Origin: Turicibacter sp.
Lineage (GTDB): Bacteria > Bacillota > Bacilli > MOL361 > Turicibacteraceae
Direction of reading: 5' to 3'
NCBI GenBank assembly: GCA_030531025.1
Contig: JAUMTV010000055.1
Location: forward strand, 1 to 21,773
Length of the DNA: 21,773 nt
Of the stretch, positions 1 to 8,034 are shown piece after piece. The notes beneath the pieces were generated by a model, which saw nothing but the letters and a program-made list of their open reading frames with translations, searched no databases and was not told where the DNA came from. The position numbers and the translations under genes were made by a program. Numbering within the stretch: position 1 is the stretch's first letter; every line of letters begins with the position of its first letter.

Positions 1-14
1 CCCCTGGACGATAG

Positions 15-50
15 GGTGTCTTTATAAATAAAGGATATCAGTATTTTTTG
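15..50 (+). terminator. Possible terminator of an upstream gene
   Basis: The segment 15-23 can pair with 31-39 to give a 9-bp hairpin with three G-U pairs and a 7-base AT loop, followed within a few bases by a run of six T (44-49). This resembles a rho-independent terminator for a gene left of the window. The wobble pairs make it weak. Between here and the riboswitch (about 51-230) I see only AT-rich DNA and no convincing gene. Confidence 0.35.
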
Positions 51-179
51 TTTGCAGCCTTAGATGTAGAATACTTATCTGTTTATATATAGGTAGTTTT
101 ATAAAATAATAGTAATTGTTCTTTAAAACTCTCATATATAGCTTAATAATAGGAAAAAACAAAAAAATGTAAAAAAATG

Positions 180-208
180 TTTTATTTTTGTGAAAAATAA
201 GATAAAAT
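180..208 (+). promoter_or_regulatory. Candidate promoter for the riboswitch leader
   Basis: TAAAAT at 203-208 is a reasonable -10 box and would start transcription near 215, about 15 bases before the aptamer. The matching -35 region (around 180-186) is only T-rich and poorly resembles TTGACA. The position relative to the aptamer is the main support. Confidence 0.3.
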
Positions 209-230
209 AAAGACGTAAAGTGAATATATT

Positions 231-304
231 GGCAAATCTAGGGAAATCTAGAGGCGCAAAGCTAAAGGGGCTAAGGTTTAATCGAACTATGCCAGCCAGT
301 TGCC
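231..304 (+). promoter_or_regulatory. Cyclic di-GMP-I (GEMM) riboswitch aptamer
   Basis: This has the class I c-di-GMP aptamer layout. P1 pairs GGCAA (231-235) with TTGCC (300-304). A hairpin at 237-252 is closed by a GAAA tetraloop (243-246). It is followed by the conserved GGCGCAAAGC segment (253-262) and a second arm with the AGCCAGTTGCCG-type 3' end (294-305). In the family, the two arms lie side by side and the tetraloop docks into the second arm, with c-di-GMP bound at their junction. The aptamer lies about 235 bases upstream of the metalloprotease gene in the same direction. The downstream sequence (see 410-441) predicts that ligand binding stops transcription. Confidence 0.9.
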
Positions 305-338
305 GAAGAATCGTATTCTTTGTATTTCATAGGAGATT

Positions 339-392
339 CTATAACAATTAATGAAAGTACTATCAAATAAAGTTCGTTGTTATAGTTTTTTT
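339..392 (+). terminator. Long-loop hairpin with T-tract inside the riboswitch expression platform
   Basis: CTATAACAA (339-347) is complementary to TTGTTATAG (377-385), extendable by one G-U pair, with a loop of about 28 bases and seven T immediately after (386-392). It looks like a terminator with an unusually long loop. If it terminated constitutively, the downstream gene could not be expressed, so it may instead be conditional or a helix that brings the antiterminator strands 298-305 and 410-417 together. A smaller hairpin, AAGAAT/ATTCTT (306-311/315-320), lies between it and the aptamer. Confidence 0.45.
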
Positions 393-409
393 ATGATGTT
401 TTATTGAGA

Positions 410-441
410 CGGCAACTACCTTTTTAGAGGTAGTTTTTTTT
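410..441 (+). terminator. Riboswitch-controlled terminator and antiterminator strand
   Basis: AACTACC (414-420) pairs with GGTAGTT (429-435) across an 8-base loop, followed by T residues to about 440: a standard intrinsic terminator. CGGCAACT (410-417) is the exact reverse complement of AGTTGCCG (298-305), which contains the 3' strand of aptamer P1. The upstream strand can therefore pair either within P1 or with the terminator's 5' arm. When c-di-GMP stabilises P1, the terminator is free to form; without ligand, the 8-bp antiterminator blocks it. This predicts an OFF switch. Confidence 0.8.
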
Positions 442-539
442 GTTCTTAGGCGTGGTATCCCCCTCATATTTATTAAAATGGAGAGAAATGATTAGTTTTT
501 TATCACTTTGGAATTATCATTAGGAAATGGGGTAAGATC

Positions 540-3500
540 ATGAAAAAAAGTTTATCGAGTGTATTAGCAGCATCGCTAATTATCTCCAATTTTTCACCCA
601 CACTAGGTGTGTTCGCAAATGAGTTGCAGCCACAAGTGTCGGCAATTGAAGAAAGTAAGGTCAGTCAAGCAAATGTACGAACGTTTACGTTAAGTAGTTA
701 CAACAACTTTGAGGCGTATAATGAGCAATACCTTATATCAAGAGAAGATATTGTATCTATCTCAAATAACGGAGGACAGTATAGTTCGAGTTCGTTAGAT
801 AAGGCGTTTGATCATAATTTATCAACGCATTGGGAAACAGGGACACAAAATAGTTCATCATTTAAGAATGAAGTTATTGTGGAGTTTAAAGATGTTCAAT
901 CAATTAACCGTCTAGCTTATGCGACTCGACAAGATAGTGCAAAAGGGAAAGGGTTCCCAACTGAATTTGAAATCTATACTTCATTGTCTGGTGAGGAAGC
1001 GGATTTTAGACTAGCTGTCACAGGAAGCCATTCTTCAACTGGAAATATGATGGAGTTTAAATTTGATACGGTTGAAGCAAAAAAATTTAAGTTTGTTTTC
1101 AAGTCAGCTAATCAAAACTGGGCAAGTGCTTCGGAATTTTGGTTTTATAAAGAGGATTTAATCCTAGATAAAATGGAACGAATCTTTACAAATGATTCAA
1201 AAAATGAATTAAGTGAAGAATTTAATACGATCGAAAAATTAAATGAATTTAAATTAGAGGCAAGTCAACATCCTCTGTATGAAGTAATTAAAGAAGAGGT
1301 TGAGAATGCTGAATTATTATTAACATCTGATAAGGTAACCTATGTGGATGCCGCTATCTCAAAGTTTATTGCTTTTAATGATGAAAGATTAACAACTTAT
1401 GATGCCTTATATAAAATTCCAAGAGAAAAAATTACAAATATTACGACTAATGGTGGGCAATATGCATCGAATGATATCACTAAGTCTATCGATAATGATG
1501 CGAGTACGCATTGGCACTCTGGAAAACAAAATACGTCAACATTTACTAACGAAGTTATTATTACCCTAGATGAATTAACAACAATTAATCGTGTGATGTA
1601 TACGAATAATCGTTCTCGAGGATATGCTCAAGAATTTGATATTTATATTTCAAAAACATCTCAAGGAGAGACTTTTGAAAAAGTAACATCAGGACAAATG
1701 GATATCGATACGAAAAATACAATGGAAATTGTCTTTAATCCAACAGCAGCTCGTCGAGTTAAATTTGTCTTTAAAAAAGGATATGAGGATTGGGCAATTG
1801 CATCAGAGTTTGGAGTTTATAAAACAGATTCAACTTATGAGAAGATGAACAATATTTTTACGAATGATTCAAAAAATGAGTTAAGTGAAGCCGTGAATAC
1901 GATCGAAAAATTAAATGCCTTTGAAGAAGAGGTAAGTCAACATCCGCTTTATGATGATGTTAAAGAAGATATTCAAAATGCTCGTGCATTACTAGAAGCG
2001 AAAGAAGTTACGTACATGGATGCAATCATTTCAAAATTTGCTTCTTTGAATGATGAGAGATTAACAACGTATGATAACTTATATAAAATTCCAAGAGAAA
2101 AAATTAAAAGTATTACGACCAATGGTGGGAGTTATGCAGAGAATGATATTAATAGGGCTATCGATAATGATGCGAGTACGCATTGGCATTCAGGGAAACA
2201 AAATACTGCCTCATTTACAAATGAAGTCATTATAACTCTAGAGGAGTTAACCACAATTAATCGAATAATGTATACAGATAATTATTCACGTGGTTTTGCT
2301 CAAGAGTTTGAGATTTATGTTTCAACAACAACTAAAGGAGAGACATTTGAAAAAGTAACATCAGGTCAAATGAATGTTGATACGAAAAATACAATGGAAA
2401 TTTTATTTAATCCAACAGCTGTACGTCGAATTAAATTTGTTTTTACAAAAGGATATGAAGATTGGGCGTTTGCCTCAGAATTTGGATTATATAAACAAGA
2501 TAGTTTATCTGAAGTAATGAGTCGTTTATTTGTCGATGATAGCATGAGTGAGTTGAATCCGGAGTTTACTACAATTGCAACAATTGAGTCGCTTATTGAA
2601 AAAGCAAATAATCATCCTTTTGCTAATGAATATATCGAGAAGTTAACAATCGCTAAAGAATTAATCGAATTCGGTATCATTCAATCTGGGACTTCTAATG
2701 TAAGTAAATTCACACCATTTTATACTGATTATATTGAACAATATGATGAAATGTTCCGTATTCCTATCTCTGGAATCAGTAACAACGGGAAAAGTTATTG
2801 GGGAGCTGCACTTGAATATGCGATTGATGAAGATGTAACGACACATTGGGAAACAGCAACAACGAATAGCTCATCATTTAAGAATGAAGTGATTTTAACA
2901 TTGGATCAAGTAACAGAAATTAATCGTTTGACTTATAAAGCAAGAACGATTAATAAAGGATTTCCAACAAAATTTAGTATTTATGTATCACCGGTAGCAG
3001 TAGGAGATAATTTCCAAAAGGTATCGGAAGGTGGTTATACTGTCACTAACGATATGTTAGAAATTCAGTTTGATAAAACAAAAGCTAAGCGTATCAAGTT
3101 TGTCTTTGAGGAGGCATATCAAGATCGTCCATCGATTGGGGATATCCGAGTATATAAAGAAGATGCGGTTAGTAATCAAATGAAAAGTTTATTTACAAAT
3201 GGGTTAATGAATGAAGTATCTGAGGCTTATAATACGCTTGAGAAATTAGCAGTTTTAGAAAATGAGGTAAGTAATCATCCATTAACTTCTATTTATCAAG
3301 AAGACATTCAACTAGCAAAAGATATTATTAATAATGAATTACAGACGGTTAAAACAGTTGTGGCAGAGCAACATGGCGATCGAAATGTTCATGCGAATCA
3401 GAATTTAAAATTCGGATTTGGAAATAACAATCAGCCAACAGGAGTAGTTGCTAAGCCAGGTGATACCGTTGTTGTCTATGTTGATGTTGAACCAGGACAA

Positions 3501-6500
3501 CCACTACCTCAACTTGTCTTTTCACAACAAGAGGGAAGTTTTGCAAACTGGGGAAGAACAGTTAGTTTACATGCTGGTAAAAATGTTATTATAGTACCAG
3601 AAGTGACTCAAAATGATGGCTGGTATCGTCATTCAGTAACACCAGGTGGGGCCGTTTATATTGTTAATCCTTATACAGAAGACCAGCAAGGAAAGGCCCC
3701 AGTTATTCGTTTTGCTGAGGGTGTCGAATTATTCCCACTGATGGATGAAAATACAGATGAGCAGGAATTCTTGGAGTTATTAAAAGATTATAAAGCTCGA
3801 GTTGATGCAGATAAAGAAGCTAATCCAGATGTGATGGATCGTCAAATGATTGATGTTGTTGAAATTGTATCTGATCATTTAGTATTCACGGGAACAGCGA
3901 CAGGTGCATACGAAGCATATGTGAATCAAGGATTTAGTCCATTACAGACGGTTAATATGTATAATGACCACATGGATTTAGTATTTGAATATTTAGGATT
4001 GGATGGTAGCAATGAATTAAATGATGTGAAGTATACGCGTGAAAATATTCGTCTAGCTCAACCATTTGGATATATGTATGCTGCTTCAAATCATATTGGA
4101 GTTCAAGGCGATGTCATGGTTAGTATGTTAACAACTGTTGGTGGTTGGGGTGTTGACCATGAAATGGGTCATCGATTAGATATTGGAGTTCGAACAATCG
4201 GGGAAGTTACAAATAACATGATTCCGCAGAATTCATCGTATTACTATAATCAACCAAACAAGCGCATCCCATTTGAAAGTCATGTTTATAAAAATGTAAT
4301 TGCCAAAGATAATAATGAGTATTATTCAGGTTCATACTTTGAAAATTTAGCAGTATTTTGGCAATTAGAAATGATTTATCCTGGTTATTGGGCTAAACTT
4401 AATCGACAATATCGTGAGAACAATGTTGTATTAGATTCACAGAATACAGAAAATGATAGATTAAATCAATTAGCTAAGTATTCAAGCATTGCCTTAGAAT
4501 TAGATTTAACAGAACATTTTGAACGTCATGGATTCTTTGTTTCAGATGAGACAAAAGAATTTGTCAGCCAATATAAAAAACCAGAAGTTAAAACGTGGTA
4601 TGCAAATTATGACTATATTGAATATAAAGGAAATGGCTTTGAAAAAGAGACAGGATTAGTGGTTGAACGTTTAACGCATGGTGAACATAATCAGTTAGTA
4701 TTCAAAGTAAATGCTGATGTTGCCGCTGATGTTTTAGGATATGAGATTTTTAAAGATGAAGAATTAATCGGATTTACTTCAACAAATAGTTTTATTGATA
4801 CAACGACTGAAGTTGGAGAAGCGGTTGAGTACAAGGTAATTCCTTATGATAAGAAGTTAAATCCAGGTGAAGAAGTTCATCTTCATTCATTAGCGCCGAC
4901 AATTATGACTAGTCAAGAAAAGGTAATAGTCAAATTAAATGAGGCATTTGAACCGATGAATCTTGCAAAAGCTTATACATATACTGGTGAAGAGATGACG
5001 AATGCAGTAACAGTTAATCATTCAGTTGATATGAGTCAAAAAGGAATCTATCCAGTCACTTTCATGGCCGAAGATCAAGGAATGACAACGGCTAAAACTA
5101 TTAAAGTCGAAGTGGTTAGTGACTATGACTATTTATCAGATATTGAATGGACAGATGTTGAAACAGTATGGGGAACACCACGACGAAATGAAAATATTAA
5201 AGGTCGTATAAATGGTGACATTCAAACCTTTGAACAAGGATTTGGAATTCATGCGAATGGAAAAATAACGTATGATTTAACAGATTTAGACTATGATCGA
5301 TTTGAAGCATTAATTGGGGTAGACATGAATCTTGCCTCTCAATTAAATTCAAGTTTACAAGTGAAGGTTATTGCAGATGGTCAAGTTTTAGCAAAGACGC
5401 CAATTTTAAAACATGCCGATAATATGGTATCTGTCGATGTGCCAGTTAAAGGAGTTAAGGAATTAGTAATTGAAATAAATGATGCAGGGAATGGAAATAC
5501 GTCAGACCATGCTATAATCGCTAATCCGAAATTAATTACAAATAATGCACAACCAAAATTAACGGTCATTGATTACACGTATCACTTAGGTGATATGATT
5601 GATTTAAATGAAGGCATGATGGCCTTTGATGCTGAAGATGGTGACTTAACAGAGGATATTCAAATTGTATCAAGTAATTTTGAACCAAATAAAGCTGGGC
5701 GCTTTGAAATCACTTATCAGGTAACTGATAGTGATGAAAATACAGTGTCAAAAACACAAAATATTTTTGTTTATAGTACGGAAATAAATTTAAGTGATTT
5801 AGAGTGGACATCTGCTAGTTCAGGGTGGAAAACTGTCAATAAAGATACAGCGGTAAATACAAATAATCCAATTAAATTAAAAGTAGATGGCGAAATCAAG
5901 ACGTTCGATAAAGGAATTGGGGCGGCGACAAATGCCGAAATTGTTTATGATTTAAACGGAGAATACGCTCACTTTACTACATACGTCGGAACCGATAAAA
6001 ACTACGATGATAATCGTACATCAATCATTTTCAAAATCTATGCAGATGGTAAAGAAGTGTACACGTCAGACATGATTTATCGTGATAGTGAAGCTGAATT
6101 TGTTTCATTAAATGTTGAAGGTGTCCAACAATTAACATTAATTGCTGATGAAGGTGGGAATGGCGGATTAGGTGACTTTGCGTCATGGGGAGAACCGATG
6201 TTATATCAAACGAATGCAAAACCTCAATTAACCATTCCAAATGATACGGCAGTGAAAGTTGGACAACCATTCAAGGATATCGTAGGGATATATATCGCAA
6301 TAGATGCTGAGGATGGTGAATTAACGAATTCAGTTGAAGTATCAGGAGCAGAAAACGTTAACTTCGATTGTCCAGGAAAATATACAATTACTTATACTGT
6401 TACAGATTCAGATGGGAATCAAGTTAAAAAAACTCGTACGATTTCAGTCGTTGATATGAATGATTTTACGTATCTAACAGATTACGACTGGAAATCAGCA

Positions 6501-7862
6501 AATCAAAGTTATGGAAGTGCGAAAAAAGATATCTCTGCAAGTGGAAATACCTTGAGATTAACAAATGAAGATGGATCAGTAGTGACTTATGAACACGGAA
6601 TTGGTGCTCATTCAACATCAACTATTGTTTATGATTTAAGCGATAAAGAGTATCAATTCTTTAGTTCATATGTTGGAGTCGATCGTCAAATGTATGGTTC
6701 AGTCGGAAGTGTTGTTTTTCAAGTTTATGTTGATGGGGAAAAACAGTTTGATAGCGGATTAATGAATTCAAGAGACCCACAACAGTATGTAGAAGTTAAT
6801 TTAGCAGGTGCTAAAGAATTAAAACTTGTGGTGACAGATGGTGGAAATGGTGACGGATCAGACCATGCAACATGGGGAGATACAAAACTTCATTTTGCTA
6901 ATAGTGAACGTGAAGAAATTAAGCGTGAATCATTAGATACTTTATTAGAAGAAATTGACTCACTAACAGCTTCTGATTATACTGAATCATCGTGGTTAAA
7001 CTTAATGCAAGTTCTTCAAGAAGTAACTACACAATTAGCAGCGGGATATAATCAAGAAACAATCAATCAATTAACAGCTACTTTACAAGAAGCTTACGAG
7101 AAACTAGAAAAGGTTGTTATTTTTGATGAATTAGTTCAATTAATTACAACTGTAGAAGAGATGAACTTATCAGCTTACACGTCTGAAAGTATTGAACAGT
7201 TACAAACTACTTTAGAGCAAGCAAAAGCATTAGTAGAAAATGCAACACTTCAACCAGAAGTCGATCAAATGATTGAAAAACTTCAAACTGCAATTAATCA
7301 ATTAGAAGAATCAGAAGATTTAAATCAAGTGGTTGGGATTAAAGATGACTACTTAAAAGCTGAAATAATCAAAACGTTAAACCTTCAAAAAAATGAAGTA
7401 ACAGTAGGTGATCTATTAAATTTAACATCACTTACGTTAAGTAATCGTGTTAAAAATTTAGAGGGATTACAATACGCTAAAAACTTAGAAAGCCTTGAGT
7501 TCCCTCATGCTGAAGTCACGGATTTATCTCCCTTAAAAGATTTAACAAAACTAACAAAAATTGTTGCAGATTGGCAAATTATTGAGGGAGGAATGTTAGA
7601 GCGTACAGAAAATAAAGTGTCTATTGATCATAAAGTAATTAACCGTCAAGGTGAGCGTGTTATTCCATCGAGCATTATGGTGCGTCATAATCAAACCTTT
7701 ACAGAAATGCCTATTGATTTAGCAACAAGTATGAATGAAAATGGTGTAATCTCATTTGATACCACTTCATACGAAACAGGGAGTTACTCAGTATTTATCG
7801 TATATGAAAATGAAGCAGATAATTACCAAGCTCAAGTCTTATATATGTTTAGAGTAGAATAG
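540..7862 (+). CDS. Giant secreted M60-like (enhancin-type) zinc metalloprotease with discoidin-like, NPCBM, FIVAR and LRR modules
   Basis: This is a 2440-residue exported protein, probably acting on mucin-like glycoproteins. A signal peptide covers residues 1-27 (cleavage likely after VFA). Four F5/8 type C (discoidin, CBM32-like) domains lie at about 68-205, 293-430, 518-655 and 741-876, each followed by a helical linker. The M60-like peptidase spans about 940-1350 with zinc motif HEMGH (H1207, E1208, H1211) and a third-ligand candidate E1222, fitting the M60 HExxH-x8-28-E pattern. After a fibronectin-like segment (1358-1455) come Ig-like/DUF5011 repeats (about 1457-1528, 1671-1741, 1894-1970) alternating with three NPCBM domains (1529-1662, 1749-1885, 1976-2117). 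Two FIVAR-like helical units (2127-2265), an LRR-like stretch (2261-2350) and a C-terminal beta domain finish it. No LPXTG motif or terminal membrane anchor is seen, so retention is unclear. The ATG follows a TGGGG ribosome binding site (528-532). It is monocistronic, with its own terminator, and sits under the c-di-GMP riboswitch. Substrate is inferred from the domains. Confidence 0.9.
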   Translation: MKKSLSSVLAASLIISNFSPTLGVFANELQPQVSAIEESKVSQANVRTFTLSSYNNFEAYNEQYLISREDIVSISNNGGQYSSSSLDKAFDHNLSTHWETGTQNSSSFKNEVIVEFKDVQSINRLAYATRQDSAKGKGFPTEFEIYTSLSGEEADFRLAVTGSHSSTGNMMEFKFDTVEAKKFKFVFKSANQNWASASEFWFYKEDLILDKMERIFTNDSKNELSEEFNTIEKLNEFKLEASQHPLYEVIKEEVENAELLLTSDKVTYVDAAISKFIAFNDERLTTYDALYKIPREKITNITTNGGQYASNDITKSIDNDASTHWHSGKQNTSTFTNEVIITLDELTTINRVMYTNNRSRGYAQEFDIYISKTSQGETFEKVTSGQMDIDTKNTMEIVFNPTAARRVKFVFKKGYEDWAIASEFGVYKTDSTYEKMNNIFTNDSKNELSEAVNTIEKLNAFEEEVSQHPLYDDVKEDIQNARALLEAKEVTYMDAIISKFASLNDERLTTYDNLYKIPREKIKSITTNGGSYAENDINRAIDNDASTHWHSGKQNTASFTNEVIITLEELTTINRIMYTDNYSRGFAQEFEIYVSTTTKGETFEKVTSGQMNVDTKNTMEILFNPTAVRRIKFVFTKGYEDWAFASEFGLYKQDSLSEVMSRLFVDDSMSELNPEFTTIATIESLIEKANNHPFANEYIEKLTIAKELIEFGIIQSGTSNVSKFTPFYTDYIEQYDEMFRIPISGISNNGKSYWGAALEYAIDEDVTTHWETATTNSSSFKNEVILTLDQVTEINRLTYKARTINKGFPTKFSIYVSPVAVGDNFQKVSEGGYTVTNDMLEIQFDKTKAKRIKFVFEEAYQDRPSIGDIRVYKEDAVSNQMKSLFTNGLMNEVSEAYNTLEKLAVLENEVSNHPLTSIYQEDIQLAKDIINNELQTVKTVVAEQHGDRNVHANQNLKFGFGNNNQPTGVVAKPGDTVVVYVDVEPGQPLPQLVFSQQEGSFANWGRTVSLHAGKNVIIVPEVTQNDGWYRHSVTPGGAVYIVNPYTEDQQGKAPVIRFAEGVELFPLMDENTDEQEFLELLKDYKARVDADKEANPDVMDRQMIDVVEIVSDHLVFTGTATGAYEAYVNQGFSPLQTVNMYNDHMDLVFEYLGLDGSNELNDVKYTRENIRLAQPFGYMYAASNHIGVQGDVMVSMLTTVGGWGVDHEMGHRLDIGVRTIGEVTNNMIPQNSSYYYNQPNKRIPFESHVYKNVIAKDNNEYYSGSYFENLAVFWQLEMIYPGYWAKLNRQYRENNVVLDSQNTENDRLNQLAKYSSIALELDLTEHFERHGFFVSDETKEFVSQYKKPEVKTWYANYDYIEYKGNGFEKETGLVVERLTHGEHNQLVFKVNADVAADVLGYEIFKDEELIGFTSTNSFIDTTTEVGEAVEYKVIPYDKKLNPGEEVHLHSLAPTIMTSQEKVIVKLNEAFEPMNLAKAYTYTGEEMTNAVTVNHSVDMSQKGIYPVTFMAEDQGMTTAKTIKVEVVSDYDYLSDIEWTDVETVWGTPRRNENIKGRINGDIQTFEQGFGIHANGKITYDLTDLDYDRFEALIGVDMNLASQLNSSLQVKVIADGQVLAKTPILKHADNMVSVDVPVKGVKELVIEINDAGNGNTSDHAIIANPKLITNNAQPKLTVIDYTYHLGDMIDLNEGMMAFDAEDGDLTEDIQIVSSNFEPNKAGRFEITYQVTDSDENTVSKTQNIFVYSTEINLSDLEWTSASSGWKTVNKDTAVNTNNPIKLKVDGEIKTFDKGIGAATNAEIVYDLNGEYAHFTTYVGTDKNYDDNRTSIIFKIYADGKEVYTSDMIYRDSEAEFVSLNVEGVQQLTLIADEGGNGGLGDFASWGEPMLYQTNAKPQLTIPNDTAVKVGQPFKDIVGIYIAIDAEDGELTNSVEVSGAENVNFDCPGKYTITYTVTDSDGNQVKKTRTISVVDMNDFTYLTDYDWKSANQSYGSAKKDISASGNTLRLTNEDGSVVTYEHGIGAHSTSTIVYDLSDKEYQFFSSYVGVDRQMYGSVGSVVFQVYVDGEKQFDSGLMNSRDPQQYVEVNLAGAKELKLVVTDGGNGDGSDHATWGDTKLHFANSEREEIKRESLDTLLEEIDSLTASDYTESSWLNLMQVLQEVTTQLAAGYNQETINQLTATLQEAYEKLEKVVIFDELVQLITTVEEMNLSAYTSESIEQLQTTLEQAKALVENATLQPEVDQMIEKLQTAINQLEESEDLNQVVGIKDDYLKAEIIKTLNLQKNEVTVGDLLNLTSLTLSNRVKNLEGLQYAKNLESLEFPHAEVTDLSPLKDLTKLTKIVADWQIIEGGMLERTENKVSIDHKVINRQGERVIPSSIMVRHNQTFTEMPIDLATSMNENGVISFDTTSYETGSYSVFIVYENEADNYQAQVLYMFRVE
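741..3340 (+). repeat. Four in-frame tandem repeats of about 221-227 codons (discoidin-like domain plus helical linker)
   Basis: The STHW/TTHW motif recurs at nucleotides about 825, 1506, 2178 and 2841, giving periods of 681, 672 and 663 bases. Units 2 and 3 are the most alike. They share an identical 31-base stretch at 1486-1516 and 2158-2188, and nearly identical segments around 1678-1700 and 2350-2372, pointing to the most recent duplication. Each unit is a discoidin-like domain followed by a roughly 75-residue helical linker containing a FTND/NELSE-type motif, which is altered in unit 3. Confidence 0.85.
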
Positions 7863-7883
7863 CACTAAAAATATATTTAGTTA

Positions 7884-7914
7884 AAAACCTAGTAGTTTAG
7901 CTACTAGGTTTTTT
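7884..7914 (+). terminator. Terminator of the metalloprotease gene
   Basis: AAACCTAGTAG pairs with CTACTAGGTTT (stem arms ending at 7895 and starting at 7901) with a TTTAG loop and a T run to 7914. It lies about 20 bases after the stop codon, so the protease gene appears monocistronic. Confidence 0.9.
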
Positions 7915-7969
7915 CAATATCAAAAAATTTTATAAAAATTGTATGATATTGAAAAAAAGAAACAGAAAA

Positions 7970-7998
7970 CTTTAAAAAGATAATAATAATGGTAAAAT
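7970..7998 (+). promoter_or_regulatory. Candidate promoter of the AI-2E-family transporter gene
   Basis: TAAAAT at 7993-7998 is a plausible -10 box, preceded by TGG. The -35 candidate TTTAAA (7971-7976, 16-base spacer) is weak. A promoter is expected here because the preceding gene ends in a strong terminator. Confidence 0.4.
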
Positions 7999-8034
7999 GA
8001 TGTCATAGCTATTTATTGAAATGAGGTGTTAGTC

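Noticed and set aside
2661..6270. Minus-strand reading frames inside the metalloprotease gene (2661-2846, 5381-5569, 6031-6270)
   Set aside because: They lie opposite conserved domains, lack ribosome binding sites and encode no recognisable protein; they are shadows of the large gene.
8026..8034. GTG at 8026 as the start of the AI-2E-family transporter
   Set aside because: It overlaps the GAGGTG ribosome binding site that correctly serves ATG 8035.
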